Shown here: positions 8,859-17,293 of the stretch, piece by piece
Position numbering within the stretch: the stretch's first letter is position 1
Layout: every line of letters starts with the position of its first letter
NCBI GenBank assembly: GCA_036657395.1
Contig: JAVXGM010000011.1
Span: 1 to 55,256, forward strand
Length of the DNA stretch: 55,256 bases
Reading direction: 5' to 3'
Source of the DNA: JAVXGM01 sp036657395
Lineage (GTDB): Bacteria > Bacillota > Clostridia > Peptostreptococcales > Anaerovoracaceae
Made by a program: the position numbers and the translations under genes
Notes under the pieces: generated by a model
Seen by the model: the letters and a program-made list of their open reading frames with translations, nothing else
Told to the model about the DNA's origin: nothing
Databases searched by the model: none

Positions 8859-8879
8859 AATTTCAACAATTGTGAAATT
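8859..8879. promoter_or_regulatory. Inverted repeat upstream of the agr-type locus
   Basis: AATTTCA-ACAATTG-TGAAATT is a perfect 7-bp-arm inverted repeat in the AT-rich spacer between the DUF3842 gene and agrB. It could be an operator for this locus. No regulator is known. Confidence 0.4.
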
Positions 8880-8963
8880 TTTGTAGAAAAATGTTGTATA
8901 TTACTGACAAGGAATTATTATATTCAGAAGGTGTAAACGAGAGGAAAAAATGGTGAAAAATTT

Positions 8964-9059
8964 ATGTTAAAGTTTGGCAACTTAATTGCAACTTGTCAGC
9001 ACCATATGTGCCAGGAACTAATAGCGGAAAGCGTTGCGAAATTATGCAGAGTAAAATAA
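8964..9059 (+). CDS. Possible 31-residue leader ORF overlapping agrB
   Basis: An ATG at 8964 opens a 31-codon frame (MLKFGNLIATCQHHMCQELI then AESVAKLCRVK) that overlaps the agrB start by 16 nt. GGTG lies 8-10 nt upstream. The frame has three cysteines, and its position would suit a signal-peptide precursor. It lacks the amphipathic leader and the acidic tail of known AgrD peptides. Chance is the simplest alternative. Confidence 0.25.
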   Translation: MLKFGNLIATCQHHMCQELIAESVAKLCRVK

Positions 9060-9637
9060 AGGACAGATTGATTAATGCCTCAGTAAACGCATTAATACAA
9101 AAAAAAATAATTGAGAAATCTGAAGAAGAGTTGTATTTTTTTGGTATCAATCAGTTATACGTTTTTCTTCTAAATATAGCAACGACAGTAGTGTTAGGGG
9201 CGATATGTGGGATGATATGGCAAAGTATATTGTTTTCAGTAGCATATATTCCCTTAAGGCGGTATGCTGGCGGATACCATGCAAAAACACAAGGAATGTG
9301 TTACTGTATGTCAATACTATTAATTGTATGTGTACTAATGATTATACACTTTGTTTCCTTCGAAAAAATAGGACTTATTATAATGTTGGTGCTTTCGTTT
9401 ATAATTATTTTTGCAAGAGCACCTGTTGAAAGTGAAAATAAGGCTCTTAGTACTGCTGAAAATAAGATATACAGATTGAAAAGTAGAGTAATATTGACAA
9501 TAGAAGTGTCATGTGCATTGTTATTATTCTTACTTTCAAAAGAACTTGCGGTATGTATTATAATGGCCATATGTTGTAGTGCTTTTATGCTTATAATACC
9601 TTATAAGTTTTCTAAAAATGAAACCCATGGCTCATAG
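9044..9637 (+). CDS. agrB: AgrB-type membrane peptidase
   Basis: A 197-residue integral membrane protein of the accessory gene regulator B family. The catalytic pair is present: RRYAGGYHAKTQGMC gives His79 and Cys86, spaced by seven as in Staphylococcus aureus AgrB. About five or six hydrophobic segments follow the amphipathic start. ATG 9044 matches the family N-terminus, although its ribosome site is weak; an in-frame TTG at 8993 would add 17 residues. AgrB cleaves and cyclises an AgrD precursor, but no clear agrD, agrC or agrA is nearby. Confidence 0.88.
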   Translation: MQSKIKDRLINASVNALIQKKIIEKSEEELYFFGINQLYVFLLNIATTVVLGAICGMIWQSILFSVAYIPLRRYAGGYHAKTQGMCYCMSILLIVCVLMIIHFVSFEKIGLIIMLVLSFIIIFARAPVESENKALSTAENKIYRLKSRVILTIEVSCALLLFLLSKELAVCIIMAICCSAFMLIIPYKFSKNETHGS

Positions 9638-9717
9638 TAATCAATAAATGGGAAGATAAATTGATAAAAGAGAAAATAGTTTATACTTAGAATATAAGCA
9701 AAGGAGCATTTTAGCAT

Positions 9718-10263
9718 ATGTACAAATTTACAGAAAATTTCCTTATATTAAATAAAGAAAATATGAAAATACTCGAAAATCAAAGAAAAGGAACAGATGT
9801 TAAAATAAGCCCAAAATGCTATGAAATACTGTTGAATTTAATAGAAAACAACTATAGTGAAAGCGATTTTGATTCCATTTTTGTTAAAAAAGAGGACAGT
9901 GAGTATTTTAAAAAGCTGTTTAGAGTGCTTAAAAATAAAAAAATACTTTTACTCAAAGATGAAGTAGAAATGGAAGATGAAAAAGATGTTACATGGAATA
10001 TTATGGATAGGTGCAATATGCAATGTTCTGGTTGTATTGCGAATGCATTAAAGGGATTTGAAAACAAGAGCGAAGTTGAATTTAGCAAAATTATTAACAC
10101 TGCTAAGCAAGTAATAAATGCAAATACAGAAAATGTTACCATTACTGGAGGAGAACCATTAATGGGGGACTGTTTTATAAAACTAGCTTTATACATAAAT
10201 GCCTCCGCAAAATTTTTTCAGGCAACCTGTTACTATGACCAAGAGAATATCCCTCTGAATTAG
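9718..10263 (+). pseudogene. Truncated radical SAM peptide-maturase-like gene
   Basis: A 181-codon frame with a good AAAGGAG site. Residues 1-85 look like an N-terminal winged-helix or peptide-recognition region (KISPKCYEILLNLIE). Cys99-x3-Cys103-x2-Cys106 and GGEP (144-147) are the radical SAM cluster and SAM-binding motifs. The frame stops after about 40 further residues, whereas such maturases run to roughly 400-480 and end in a SPASM domain. The last 20 codons look unrelated, so a deletion joined foreign sequence. It follows agrB by 80 bp and was probably a partner in peptide-signal or RiPP maturation. Confidence 0.65.
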
Positions 10264-10302
10264 GACGGTTACAACTAAATTTTTAAACTAGTATATTTTG
10301 AT

Positions 10303-10372
10303 CATAAAAAAACGGCAGCTGGCCTGCTCCCCTTAAAGTAATCTATAGGGGGGTGGCTCAGCTGCCGTCTCT
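10303..10372 (-). terminator. Strong terminator after the proA operon
   Basis: A 10-bp stem (ACGGCAGCTG at 10312-10321 with CAGCTGCCGT at 10359-10368) is extended by an inner G/C-rich arm. It is followed on the minus strand by seven T (10311-10305). The plus strand also runs into CTCTTTTTG, so it may work both ways. Confidence 0.85.
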
Positions 10373-10389
10373 TTTTGATTTTCTTAAAA

Positions 10390-10518
10390 TTAGTCCATTA
10401 AGGTTTTTTCTAGCTTCTTGCTTTTTCTTAGGCTTACTAGATTTACTATTACCATGACGTATCCGACAACTACAGTTAAAGCGGACAATACGAGAGCCAG
10501 TCTTGTTAGCGATTTCAT
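10390..10518 (-). CDS. Small single-pass membrane protein
   Basis: A 42-residue frame on the minus strand, starting at 10518 after a clear AAAGGAG site. It begins MKSLTRLALVLSALTVVVGY, has one hydrophobic segment (about residues 7-30) and ends in a lysine-rich tail (RKSKKLEKT). It lies 17 bp after the proA stop and directly before the shared terminator, so it belongs to the yprB-proA transcript. No family is recognised. It may be a membrane-anchored micropeptide. Confidence 0.65.
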   Translation of the reverse strand: MKSLTRLALVLSALTVVVGYVMVIVNLVSLRKSKKLEKTLMD

Positions 10519-10535
10519 AATAATCTCCTTTTCAA

Positions 10536-11816
10536 TTAGTCTATTAAATTTTTAAAATTAAACTTACTTTTTCCTGTGGCATAATCTTCCACGATTTGAC
10601 CGTTACCAAAGAGTTTATACTTATAAGTAACAAGGCCGTCAAGGCCGACAGGACCTCTTGCATGGAGCTTGCCTGTGCTAATTCCAACTTCTGCGCCAAA
10701 TCCATACCTAAATCCATCAGCAAACCGAGTAGAACAATTTTGGTATACTCCAGCAGAATCCACATTAGCCATAAAGGTTTTAGCAGAAGGGTTGTTTTGG
10801 GTAATAATACAGTCCGTATGATGTGAGCCGTATTTATTAATGTGAGTTATAGCTGCATCAAGATCTGCTACGATTTTAATGGATAAGATATAATCAAGAT
10901 ACTCAGTTTCAAAGTCTTTATCATTTGCGGGCTCACACGGGATGATTGTAGCAGTGGCTTCATCTCCACGATACTGAATCTTTCCACCCGTTGCCTCTAT
11001 TAACTTAGGCAAAAATTCCTTAGCGATATTTTGGTGAACCAGAAGGGTTTCTGCTGTGTTGCAGGCAGCCACATACTGAGTCTTAGAATCAAAGATAATC
11101 GGAATTGCCTTAGTTATATCAGCATCCTTATCAACATACACGTGGCAGACACCATCGGCATGGCCCATCACTGGAATCTTGGAGTTTGCCATAATGTATT
11201 GTACAAATTGGTTGGATCCTCGAGGGATTAGCAAATCTATGGACTCATGGCACTTTAGGAGTTCATCAATGCCAGCTCTGCTTTCAACCAATGTGATAAA
11301 GCCATGGGGAAGACCTGCAGAAATACCAGCTTGATAAATCGTATCAAAGAGAATTTTATTTGTATTTGCAGCTTCACTTCCTCCTTTTAAAATAGCACAA
11401 TTTCCACTTTTTATACATAAAGAAGAAATTTGGATTAAAGCATCTGGACGTGATTCGAAAATTACCCCGATTACTCCAATAGGACAAGTGGTTTTAATCA
11501 AAGTCAATTCCTCATCCAGTTGGCGCTTAAAAAGCTGTTTGAAAAGAGGATCATCAAGAGAAATCAGGCTTTCTAACCCAGAGAGACAATCATCTAGCTT
11601 GCTTTCATTAAATTTTAAGCGGTTGATAATGGGCTGGGGCAATGCTTCTGTCTTGGCCTTGTCTAAATCTTTTATATTAGCGGCAAATATTGCATCGCTA
11701 GCGGCATCAAGGCCGTGGATAATAGCTTTTAAGGCACGGTTTCTTATGGATTCCTCCAAAGTTGCTAGTTTAAAACTATCCGCCTTTACAGCGGCGGATA
11801 TTTCAGTATAGTTCAT
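10536..11816 (-). CDS. proA: Gamma-glutamyl phosphate reductase
   Basis: A 426-residue aldehyde-dehydrogenase-fold enzyme of normal length. It reduces gamma-glutamyl phosphate to glutamate-5-semialdehyde with NADPH, the second step of proline synthesis. The catalytic cysteine is Cys252 in VAACNTAETLLVH. The conserved PRGSNQFV and GVGISTG-like ends (EVGISTGKLHARGP) are present. Its ATG overlaps the TGA of the upstream YprB-like gene (ATGA). proB and proC lie 1.6 kb away on the opposite strand, so the pathway is split between two operons. Confidence 0.97.
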   Translation of the reverse strand: MNYTEISAAVKADSFKLATLEESIRNRALKAIIHGLDAASDAIFAANIKDLDKAKTEALPQPIINRLKFNESKLDDCLSGLESLISLDDPLFKQLFKRQLDEELTLIKTTCPIGVIGVIFESRPDALIQISSLCIKSGNCAILKGGSEAANTNKILFDTIYQAGISAGLPHGFITLVESRAGIDELLKCHESIDLLIPRGSNQFVQYIMANSKIPVMGHADGVCHVYVDKDADITKAIPIIFDSKTQYVAACNTAETLLVHQNIAKEFLPKLIEATGGKIQYRGDEATATIIPCEPANDKDFETEYLDYILSIKIVADLDAAITHINKYGSHHTDCIITQNNPSAKTFMANVDSAGVYQNCSTRFADGFRYGFGAEVGISTGKLHARGPVGLDGLVTYKYKLFGNGQIVEDYATGKSKFNFKNLID

Positions 11817-12808
11817 CGTTTACAAATCCTTTCCAATAATAATTTAATAAAATGGTTGGTTTCTAAATAATTCTTCTCTCCCTGATTTGCTAGGATAAGT
11901 AACCCATTTCCAAAGAAAGGGTACTTTTCTACGGGTGCTGTAGGTAAATCCAGGGCGGTAAAGTCCACCATGGTTAACCCGTATTTATGAATCAGAGGAA
12001 CAGAGACTTTAAATAGGCGATTTTCTTTATTGAATGTAGCGCTATAAGGGTGATTTTCGTCTACATATGAAATATAATTTACAGGAGTACCGGTTTGAAT
12101 CCCGTGTACGACTAAAGGTCCTCGATTCTTTAAGACAACTTCGTTTACTAAAAGAGACATACCATCATTAAAAATTAATGGGAACCCTATTTGAAATAAG
12201 GCTTGGTGTAAGTCACATTTACCAAGTACAGTTAGTAGGCGATAAAGTTGAAGCACATCATCACTATTGTGAAGGAGAATTTGTTCCTTTAATGTAGGGT
12301 CTTTTGTATTCATATAGCGGTAATAAAGATCCACGCTGTCCCTGCCACTAATTTCATCTTTACGTTGATCCCAAAAGCCCATAAAGTTTTCTACGGTTTT
12401 TTGACGTAGGTTTGGTAAGTATGCTTTTAAGTTAGAACTGGTACGAATAATTTGGTAAAGATCCAGGTTAAATGGAAATTCTGAGCAAAAACCAGATCCT
12501 CGTTTTTTCATAAATGGTATGTCAAAATTCTTTCCGTTGTAGGTGAGGATTAAGTCCAGATTTGATACTTCATTGATATAATCGGTTAAGACTTGTTTCT
12601 CCTCATCTATATTTTCGGCAAAAAATTGATGAAGAATTAAGGAATCTTTTTCTGCCACAGCTAACCCGCCTAAAATAAATTTATTGTTTTGTGGACTTAG
12701 ACCAGTGGTTTCGATGTCCAAAGCGCCTATGGTCATTCCCTTAAAATAAAACTCAAATGCATTAGACTTATACTTTGTGTAATTAAGTTGTTTTCGTATA
12801 TATTCCAT
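11813..12808 (-). CDS. YprB-type ribonuclease H-like exonuclease
   Basis: A 331-residue protein with a DnaQ/RNase H-like exonuclease core. It opens the core with GALDIETTGLSPQNNKFI (DxE motif), then LILTYNGKNFDIPF (second acidic block), and ends with HNSDDVLQLYRLL (third acidic residue). It matches the YprB_ribH_l family. The substrate is unknown; DNA or RNA 3' ends are expected. It is the first gene of the operon with proA, coupled by ATGA overlap, a link with no obvious metabolic meaning. Confidence 0.82.
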   Translation of the reverse strand: MEYIRKQLNYTKYKSNAFEFYFKGMTIGALDIETTGLSPQNNKFILGGLAVAEKDSLILHQFFAENIDEEKQVLTDYINEVSNLDLILTYNGKNFDIPFMKKRGSGFCSEFPFNLDLYQIIRTSSNLKAYLPNLRQKTVENFMGFWDQRKDEISGRDSVDLYYRYMNTKDPTLKEQILLHNSDDVLQLYRLLTVLGKCDLHQALFQIGFPLIFNDGMSLLVNEVVLKNRGPLVVHGIQTGTPVNYISYVDENHPYSATFNKENRLFKVSVPLIHKYGLTMVDFTALDLPTAPVEKYPFFGNGLLILANQGEKNYLETNHFIKLLLERICKR

Positions 12809-12844
12809 TGAATTATTATAGCATTAAAAAAGACAAAAAACAAA

Positions 12845-12875
12845 ACAGGCTGCAGGGGAGCAGCCTATTTTGTTC
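12845..12875 (+). terminator. Terminator-like hairpin in the yprB-spoVS divergent spacer
   Basis: AGGCTGC and GCAGCCT form a 7-bp stem with a short loop, followed by ATTTTGTT. No gene ends on the plus strand here, so it may protect spoVS from minus-strand or stray transcription, or be an unrelated structure. The rest of the 12809-13100 spacer shows a TATAAT near 13053 and nothing else firm. Confidence 0.4.
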
Positions 12876-13100
12876 AAAAGGGGTATTGGGATTAGAGATT
12901 AATGAGGTTATCAGGGGGATAACCACAAGGTAATTGTAGCGAATTATACGCAAAAAAGCAAGGGAAAGTCAAAAAAACTCTGGAAAAAGAATAATTTAAG
13001 AGAAAATGTCGATTAAATTCGCTATTTATTGGAATTTTACCCTTATATAATATAGAAGAACAGTAAGAAAACAGCTATTTACTTAAAGGAGGACGTAAGA

Positions 13101-13361
13101 ATGGAAGTTTTAAAGGTATCAGCAAAATCTAATCCCAACTCGGTGGCAGGAGCATTAGCAGGGGTGTTACGAGAGCGAGGCGGAGCCGAAATGCAGGCAA
13201 TTGGTGCAGGCGCATTAAACCAAGCTGTCAAGGCGGTGGCCATAGCAAGGGGGTTTGTGGCACCCAGCGGAATGGATTTAATAGCGATTCCAGCATTTAC
13301 AGACATACAGATAGATGGGGAAGAGCGGACGGCGATTAAACTCCTTGTAGAACCAAGGTAG
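13101..13361 (+). CDS. spoVS: Stage V sporulation protein S
   Basis: An 86-residue protein of exact SpoVS length and pattern (MEVLKVSAKSNPNSVAGALA, then AIGAGALNQAVKAVAIARG). It is an Alba-like fold needed for normal coat assembly and septation in spore formers. It has its own AAGGAGG site and terminator. It supports a spore-forming host. Confidence 0.97.
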   Translation: MEVLKVSAKSNPNSVAGALAGVLRERGGAEMQAIGAGALNQAVKAVAIARGFVAPSGMDLIAIPAFTDIQIDGEERTAIKLLVEPR

Positions 13362-13365
13362 GGGA

Positions 13366-13411
13366 AAAGCAGAATCCAGATTTTTATGGGTTCTGCTTTA
13401 TTTTTTTTTGC
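13366..13411 (+). terminator. Terminator after spoVS
   Basis: AAAGCAGAATCC pairs with GGGTTCTGCTTT around a loop of about 10 nt, followed by ATTTTTTTTT. Confidence 0.88.
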
Positions 13412-13458
13412 GGTTGGGGTATAATTATACAATTGTAATGAGGGAAAAGAGGAGAAAA

Positions 13459-14256
13459 ATGGAATCCATTAGTCAAATTATTAAAAACAGCCGTAAAATT
13501 GTCATTAAAATTGGAAGTAATGTTTTATCAGACAGTGATGGGGTTGTAAATAAAAAAGTATTACATAACATTGTGGATCAAGCGTATAGCTTAATTAGTG
13601 AAGGCAAGCAAGTTATAATTGTTTCTTCAGGCGCTGGAATATGTGGCGTAGGTGCAATTAACAAATGGAGCCGTAGAGGGGATATCAATTATAAACAAGC
13701 TTTATGTGCTATAGGACAAGTTGAATTGATGATGGCATATAGAGAATACTTTGGAGATCACAGTGTTCATGTTGCACAGGTTCTACTTACAAAAGAAGAT
13801 CTGGAAGATTCCCATCGAGCCCTTAATATTAGAAATGCTATGTTTACATTAGTAGATGAAGGCGTGGTTCCTATTATTAATGAAAACGATAGTGTTAGTG
13901 TAGATGAAATTAAAATTGGAGACAACGACACTTTAAGTGGTCACGTGGCAAATCTTTGGAATTCTGATTTGTTAATTGTTTTGAGTGATATAGACGGAGT
14001 CTTTGACAAAGATCCTAAAAATGAAGATGATGCAAAATTAATTCATCAGGTTGTGGATATAGACAAATTGCTTTCAGGTATAGACATTGGAGAAAAGAGC
14101 AGTTTTGGAACTGGTGGTATTGAAACTAAAATAGAAGCAGCCAGACTTGTGAATCAATATGGGATTCCAATGGTTTTACTTAATGGTAAAAAGGAAAATA
14201 TTGTTAGGAAGGTTCTAGATGGAGAAGAAATGGGAACTGTGTTTGTAGGAAAGTAG
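13459..14256 (+). CDS. proB: Glutamate 5-kinase (no PUA domain)
   Basis: A 265-residue amino-acid-kinase fold enzyme that phosphorylates glutamate in the first step of proline synthesis. KIGSN (residues 17-21) and SSGAGICGVGA are phosphate-binding; LLIVLSDIDGVFDKDP is the ATP-lobe signature. It lacks the C-terminal PUA domain of the 367-residue E. coli enzyme, a known shorter form. ATG 13459 follows GAGGAG, while the longer upstream frame has no site. proC starts 6 bp downstream, so the two are an operon. Confidence 0.95.
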   Translation: MESISQIIKNSRKIVIKIGSNVLSDSDGVVNKKVLHNIVDQAYSLISEGKQVIIVSSGAGICGVGAINKWSRRGDINYKQALCAIGQVELMMAYREYFGDHSVHVAQVLLTKEDLEDSHRALNIRNAMFTLVDEGVVPIINENDSVSVDEIKIGDNDTLSGHVANLWNSDLLIVLSDIDGVFDKDPKNEDDAKLIHQVVDIDKLLSGIDIGEKSSFGTGGIETKIEAARLVNQYGIPMVLLNGKKENIVRKVLDGEEMGTVFVGK

Positions 14257-14262
14257 GTAGAA

Positions 14263-15066
14263 ATGAATATTGGATTTATTGGAGCAGGAAATATGGGCGG
14301 CGCTATTTTATCAGGATATGCCTCTATAGCAGCAAAGAGTAAGGACAAAATTTTTGTATTTGACCTAAACCAGGAAAAGTGTACTGGTTTAGAGAAGAAG
14401 TTTTCCTCAGTCACTTCCTGTGATACCATTGACAGATTAGTAAAAAAAAGTGATATTATTATATTAGGTGTGAAGCCTAATGTCTTTGATAAGGTTTTGC
14501 CTAGTGTGGCACAGGCTTATCGCCCTTCTCAGCTAGTAGTATCTATGGCCGCTGGAATTAGCATAAAATTCCTTGAAGGATATTTAAGCGAGGATAGTAA
14601 GGTTGTGAGAATCATGCCAAATACCCCGGCTAAGGTGGGGGAAGCTATGGTTGCAGTATGTAGAAATAAAAATGTTACTGAAGATGACTTTGAAAAGCCT
14701 CTTCAGCTATTTAATGCAATCGGTAAGGCGGAAGAAATAGAAGAGGAATTAATGCATTGTGTCATTGGGGTGAGTGGAAGCAGTCCTGCATATACTTATA
14801 TGTATATTGAAGCGTTGATTTCTGCCGCAGTGGAAAATGGAATGTCAGAGGAAAAGGCGAAAGTATTTGCAGCACAATCTGTCTTGGGAGCGGCAAAAAT
14901 GGTTATGGAATCCGATGAGAGTCCTGAACAATTAAGGATTAACGTATGTTCTCCAGGAGGAACGACAATCCAGGCTGTAGAAAATCTTTTTGAGCACAAG
15001 TTTGAGGAGACGGTAAAGTCAGGGTTTCAAGCGGCTGTAGACAAGTCTAAAGCAATGACAAAGTGA
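14263..15066 (+). CDS. proC: Pyrroline-5-carboxylate reductase
   Basis: A 267-residue enzyme that reduces pyrroline-5-carboxylate to proline. It opens with the Rossmann motif IGFIGAGNMGGAILSG. The C-terminal dimer domain has CSPGGTTIQAVENL, the family signature. It is the second gene of proBC, with a NUDIX gene 10 bp behind it. Confidence 0.96.
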   Translation: MNIGFIGAGNMGGAILSGYASIAAKSKDKIFVFDLNQEKCTGLEKKFSSVTSCDTIDRLVKKSDIIILGVKPNVFDKVLPSVAQAYRPSQLVVSMAAGISIKFLEGYLSEDSKVVRIMPNTPAKVGEAMVAVCRNKNVTEDDFEKPLQLFNAIGKAEEIEEELMHCVIGVSGSSPAYTYMYIEALISAAVENGMSEEKAKVFAAQSVLGAAKMVMESDESPEQLRINVCSPGGTTIQAVENLFEHKFEETVKSGFQAAVDKSKAMTK

Positions 15067-15076
15067 GGTAGAAAAA

Positions 15077-15616
15077 GTGATTTTTGAAGAAAAATGTATC
15101 AGTAGTCAAATGGTATATGAGGGGAAGATTCTTAATCTGAGAAGAGACATGGTGACTACCGTTGGAGGATCATCTTCAAGGGAGATAGTAGAACACAATG
15201 GGGCAGTAGGTATCGTGCCAATCACAGATGAAGGAAAAATTGTCATGGTAGAGCAGTTTAGATATCCCATTGGAGGCAGCGTCCTTGAAATTCCTGCAGG
15301 GAAAATAGATAAAGGAGAGACTGATTCCTTAGAAACGGCAAAGAGAGAGCTTCGGGAGGAGACAGGGTATACAGCGGGGAAGATGGTTTATTTAGGACAA
15401 ATAAACCCTAGTGTGGCCTATACAGAGGAAGTTATTCACCTTTATCTAGCCACTCAGCTAAAGGCAGGAGAAACTGAATTTGATGACGACGAAGCCTTGG
15501 ATATTATGGAATATGATTTTGAAGAGGTATATCAGATGGCAGGCCATGGAGAACTTATAGATTCAAAGACAGTAGCGGCTGTCTTTATGGCACGAGTACA
15601 AATGGATATAAAATAG
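15077..15616 (+). CDS. NUDIX hydrolase, ADP-ribose pyrophosphatase type
   Basis: A 179-residue protein beginning at GTG 15077. A NUDIX box runs from Gly75 to Gly97 (AGKIDKGE then RELREETGY). It hydrolyses ADP-ribose or similar nucleoside diphosphate derivatives. The spacing between the first Glu and the RE motif looks one residue longer than the usual seven. It shares the proBC transcript, and its 3' end overlaps the converging spoIIM gene by 32 bp. Confidence 0.88.
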   Translation: MIFEEKCISSQMVYEGKILNLRRDMVTTVGGSSSREIVEHNGAVGIVPITDEGKIVMVEQFRYPIGGSVLEIPAGKIDKGETDSLETAKRELREETGYTAGKMVYLGQINPSVAYTEEVIHLYLATQLKAGETEFDDDEALDIMEYDFEEVYQMAGHGELIDSKTVAAVFMARVQMDIK

Positions 15617-16214
15617 CTTCAATGCCGCAACCTATAATAATGGCAATGGCGAAGCATACTTCAGTTAACAGATAAGAACTTGACCGTCCAGGCAAGTTCT
15701 TTTTTAATGGGCCAGACCTGCTGTGAAAGAACTCAAACGCAAAGTTTACAGCGGTGGAAGTAGCTAGAATAAAGACAGGGATTAATACTAAGTTTTGCGG
15801 AACTAGAGAGGTGAAAATAAGAGGAATGCCATCTTGGCTCATAGTTTCCATGATAAGGCTGACGGAAAATCCTAGAGACATTCCTTTGTAAAGTAAGGTA
15901 AGAAGAGCCAAAGGGAAACCTAATGCGGATAGTCCACACAGAGAGATAATTAACAAAAGAAATAGATTAGTGCCAACGGAGGAGAAAAAAGGATTGGGAA
16001 AGTCTATCTTAACCCCGTTAGAGTACAAATATTCTTTCAGGTATCCGGCTAAATTGGCATTTTCATCACTTGTCATTGTCAATTGTAAGAATACACCTGT
16101 GGAAATTCCTGTGAGAAATATAAATAAGGAAGTAAGAATAGTTTTTTGACTTCCAAGGGCAAGGGTGCATGCTTGTTCAACAATAGGTGAGTTTGCTAAA
16201 TTTAAATGTTTCAT
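15585..16214 (-). CDS. spoIIM: Stage II sporulation protein M
   Basis: A 209-residue membrane protein with about five hydrophobic segments and the SpoIIM/DUF95 features GVFLQL near the first segment and LTLLYKGMSLGFSV, then PQNLVLIP. SpoIIM works with SpoIID and SpoIIP in engulfment peptidoglycan remodelling. The start codon follows AAGGAGG. It is transcribed toward the NUDIX gene and overlaps its end. Confidence 0.9.
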   Translation of the reverse strand: MKHLNLANSPIVEQACTLALGSQKTILTSLFIFLTGISTGVFLQLTMTSDENANLAGYLKEYLYSNGVKIDFPNPFFSSVGTNLFLLLIISLCGLSALGFPLALLTLLYKGMSLGFSVSLIMETMSQDGIPLIFTSLVPQNLVLIPVFILATSTAVNFAFEFFHSRSGPLKKNLPGRSSSYLLTEVCFAIAIIIGCGIEAILYPFVLVP

Positions 16215-16389
16215 GATAAAGAGCCTCCTTCTGTTTTATAAAATTATGTTAACTAGGCGGACTTTATTACTGTTCTATCCAAAATACCAAAATTCGACAA
16301 AAGATTATTGTAAACCAAGAGCCATGGGTATATACTTTAAAAATAGAAACCTAGATTATTAAGGAAAGATTGAGAAAGGTAAAAAGCAC

Positions 16390-17274
16390 ATGATATATAT
16401 GGAAGACTTTTTTGGATACTTGAAGAGGGAAAAGAGAATGGCCCCAAACACTTTAGAAGCATATAAGCGTGACGTATTAGAATTTTATACATTTGAAGAA
16501 GGAAAAGGAACTAAAGATCCGACACAAGTATCAAACACAGAAGTAGTATCATTTTTGTTGAAGCTTAAAAACGAAGGGAAATCTGCGGCTACTGTAAACC
16601 GAAAACTTGCATCAATTAGAGCCTTTTTTAATTATCTATTTGAAAAAGAAGTAATAAGCGTAAATCCCACCAATAATATAAAGTCTCCAAAGATAAAACG
16701 TAAGGAGCTTGAATATTTGACTATAAATGAGGTTGAATCCCTCCTTACGCTACCAGATGACTCGCCTAGAGGGATTAGGGACAAGGCTATTTTAGAGCTT
16801 TTGTATGCTACAGGAATTAGAGTAAGCGAGCTTATTGAAGCGGATGTTGAAGACGTTAATCTGAGAATGGGGTTTATAACTTGTGCCGGGGAGCAGAGCA
16901 AAGCCAGGATTATCCCCATTGGTCGTCCAGCCAGAGCTGCTGTAGAAGAGTATGTATATGAAGAAAGAACTAAACTTATAAAGGGTAGGGAAGATGAAAC
17001 GGCTTTATTTGTTAATTATTATGGTGGGAGAATCACTCGCCAAGGAATGTGGAAGATTTTAAAAGAGTATGGGGAGAAGGCAGGGCTTAATCATAAGCTT
17101 ACGCCTAACATTATTAGAAACTCGTTTGCCGTACATATGATACAAAATGGAGCAGATTTGAAATCTTTACAAGAACTTTTAGGTCATGAAGACATTTCTG
17201 CCACGCAAATTTATTTAAGTGTAACGAAAAATAGAATTAAAGATGTATATGATAAAACTCACCCAAGAGCCTAG
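16390..17274 (+). CDS. XerD-like tyrosine recombinase with altered HxxR motif
   Basis: A 294-residue protein of XerC/D length with an N-terminal SAM-like core-binding domain and a C-terminal catalytic domain. Present are Arg144 (ATGIRVSEL), Lys171 (SKARIIPIG), Arg243, His266 (LLGHEDIS) and the nucleophile Tyr275 (TQIYLSV). The catalytic HxxR has become Asn240-Ile-Ile-Arg243, and the usual His after that Arg is also Asn. It may still cut DNA, but chromosome-dimer resolution by this copy is uncertain. ATG 16390 is chosen; 16399 is possible. Confidence 0.85.
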   Translation: MIYMEDFFGYLKREKRMAPNTLEAYKRDVLEFYTFEEGKGTKDPTQVSNTEVVSFLLKLKNEGKSAATVNRKLASIRAFFNYLFEKEVISVNPTNNIKSPKIKRKELEYLTINEVESLLTLPDDSPRGIRDKAILELLYATGIRVSELIEADVEDVNLRMGFITCAGEQSKARIIPIGRPARAAVEEYVYEERTKLIKGREDETALFVNYYGGRITRQGMWKILKEYGEKAGLNHKLTPNIIRNSFAVHMIQNGADLKSLQELLGHEDISATQIYLSVTKNRIKDVYDKTHPRA

Positions 17275-17293
17275 GCAAACCGGGTGAGTTTTT
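17254..17293 (+). terminator. Terminator overlapping the xerD-like stop codon
   Basis: AAAACTCACCC (17254-17264) pairs with GGGTGAGTTTT (17282-17292). The stem includes the last codons of the recombinase gene. Confidence 0.82.

Noticed and set aside
8964..9059. Naming the small frame agrD
   Set aside because: It lacks an amphipathic leader of normal length and the acidic C-terminal tail; position alone is not enough.
10200..10300. Insertion-sequence end fused to the radical SAM gene
   Set aside because: The sequence after the truncation looks foreign and a C-terminal-like LGRLQLNF frame is present, but no transposase or terminal repeats could be recognised.
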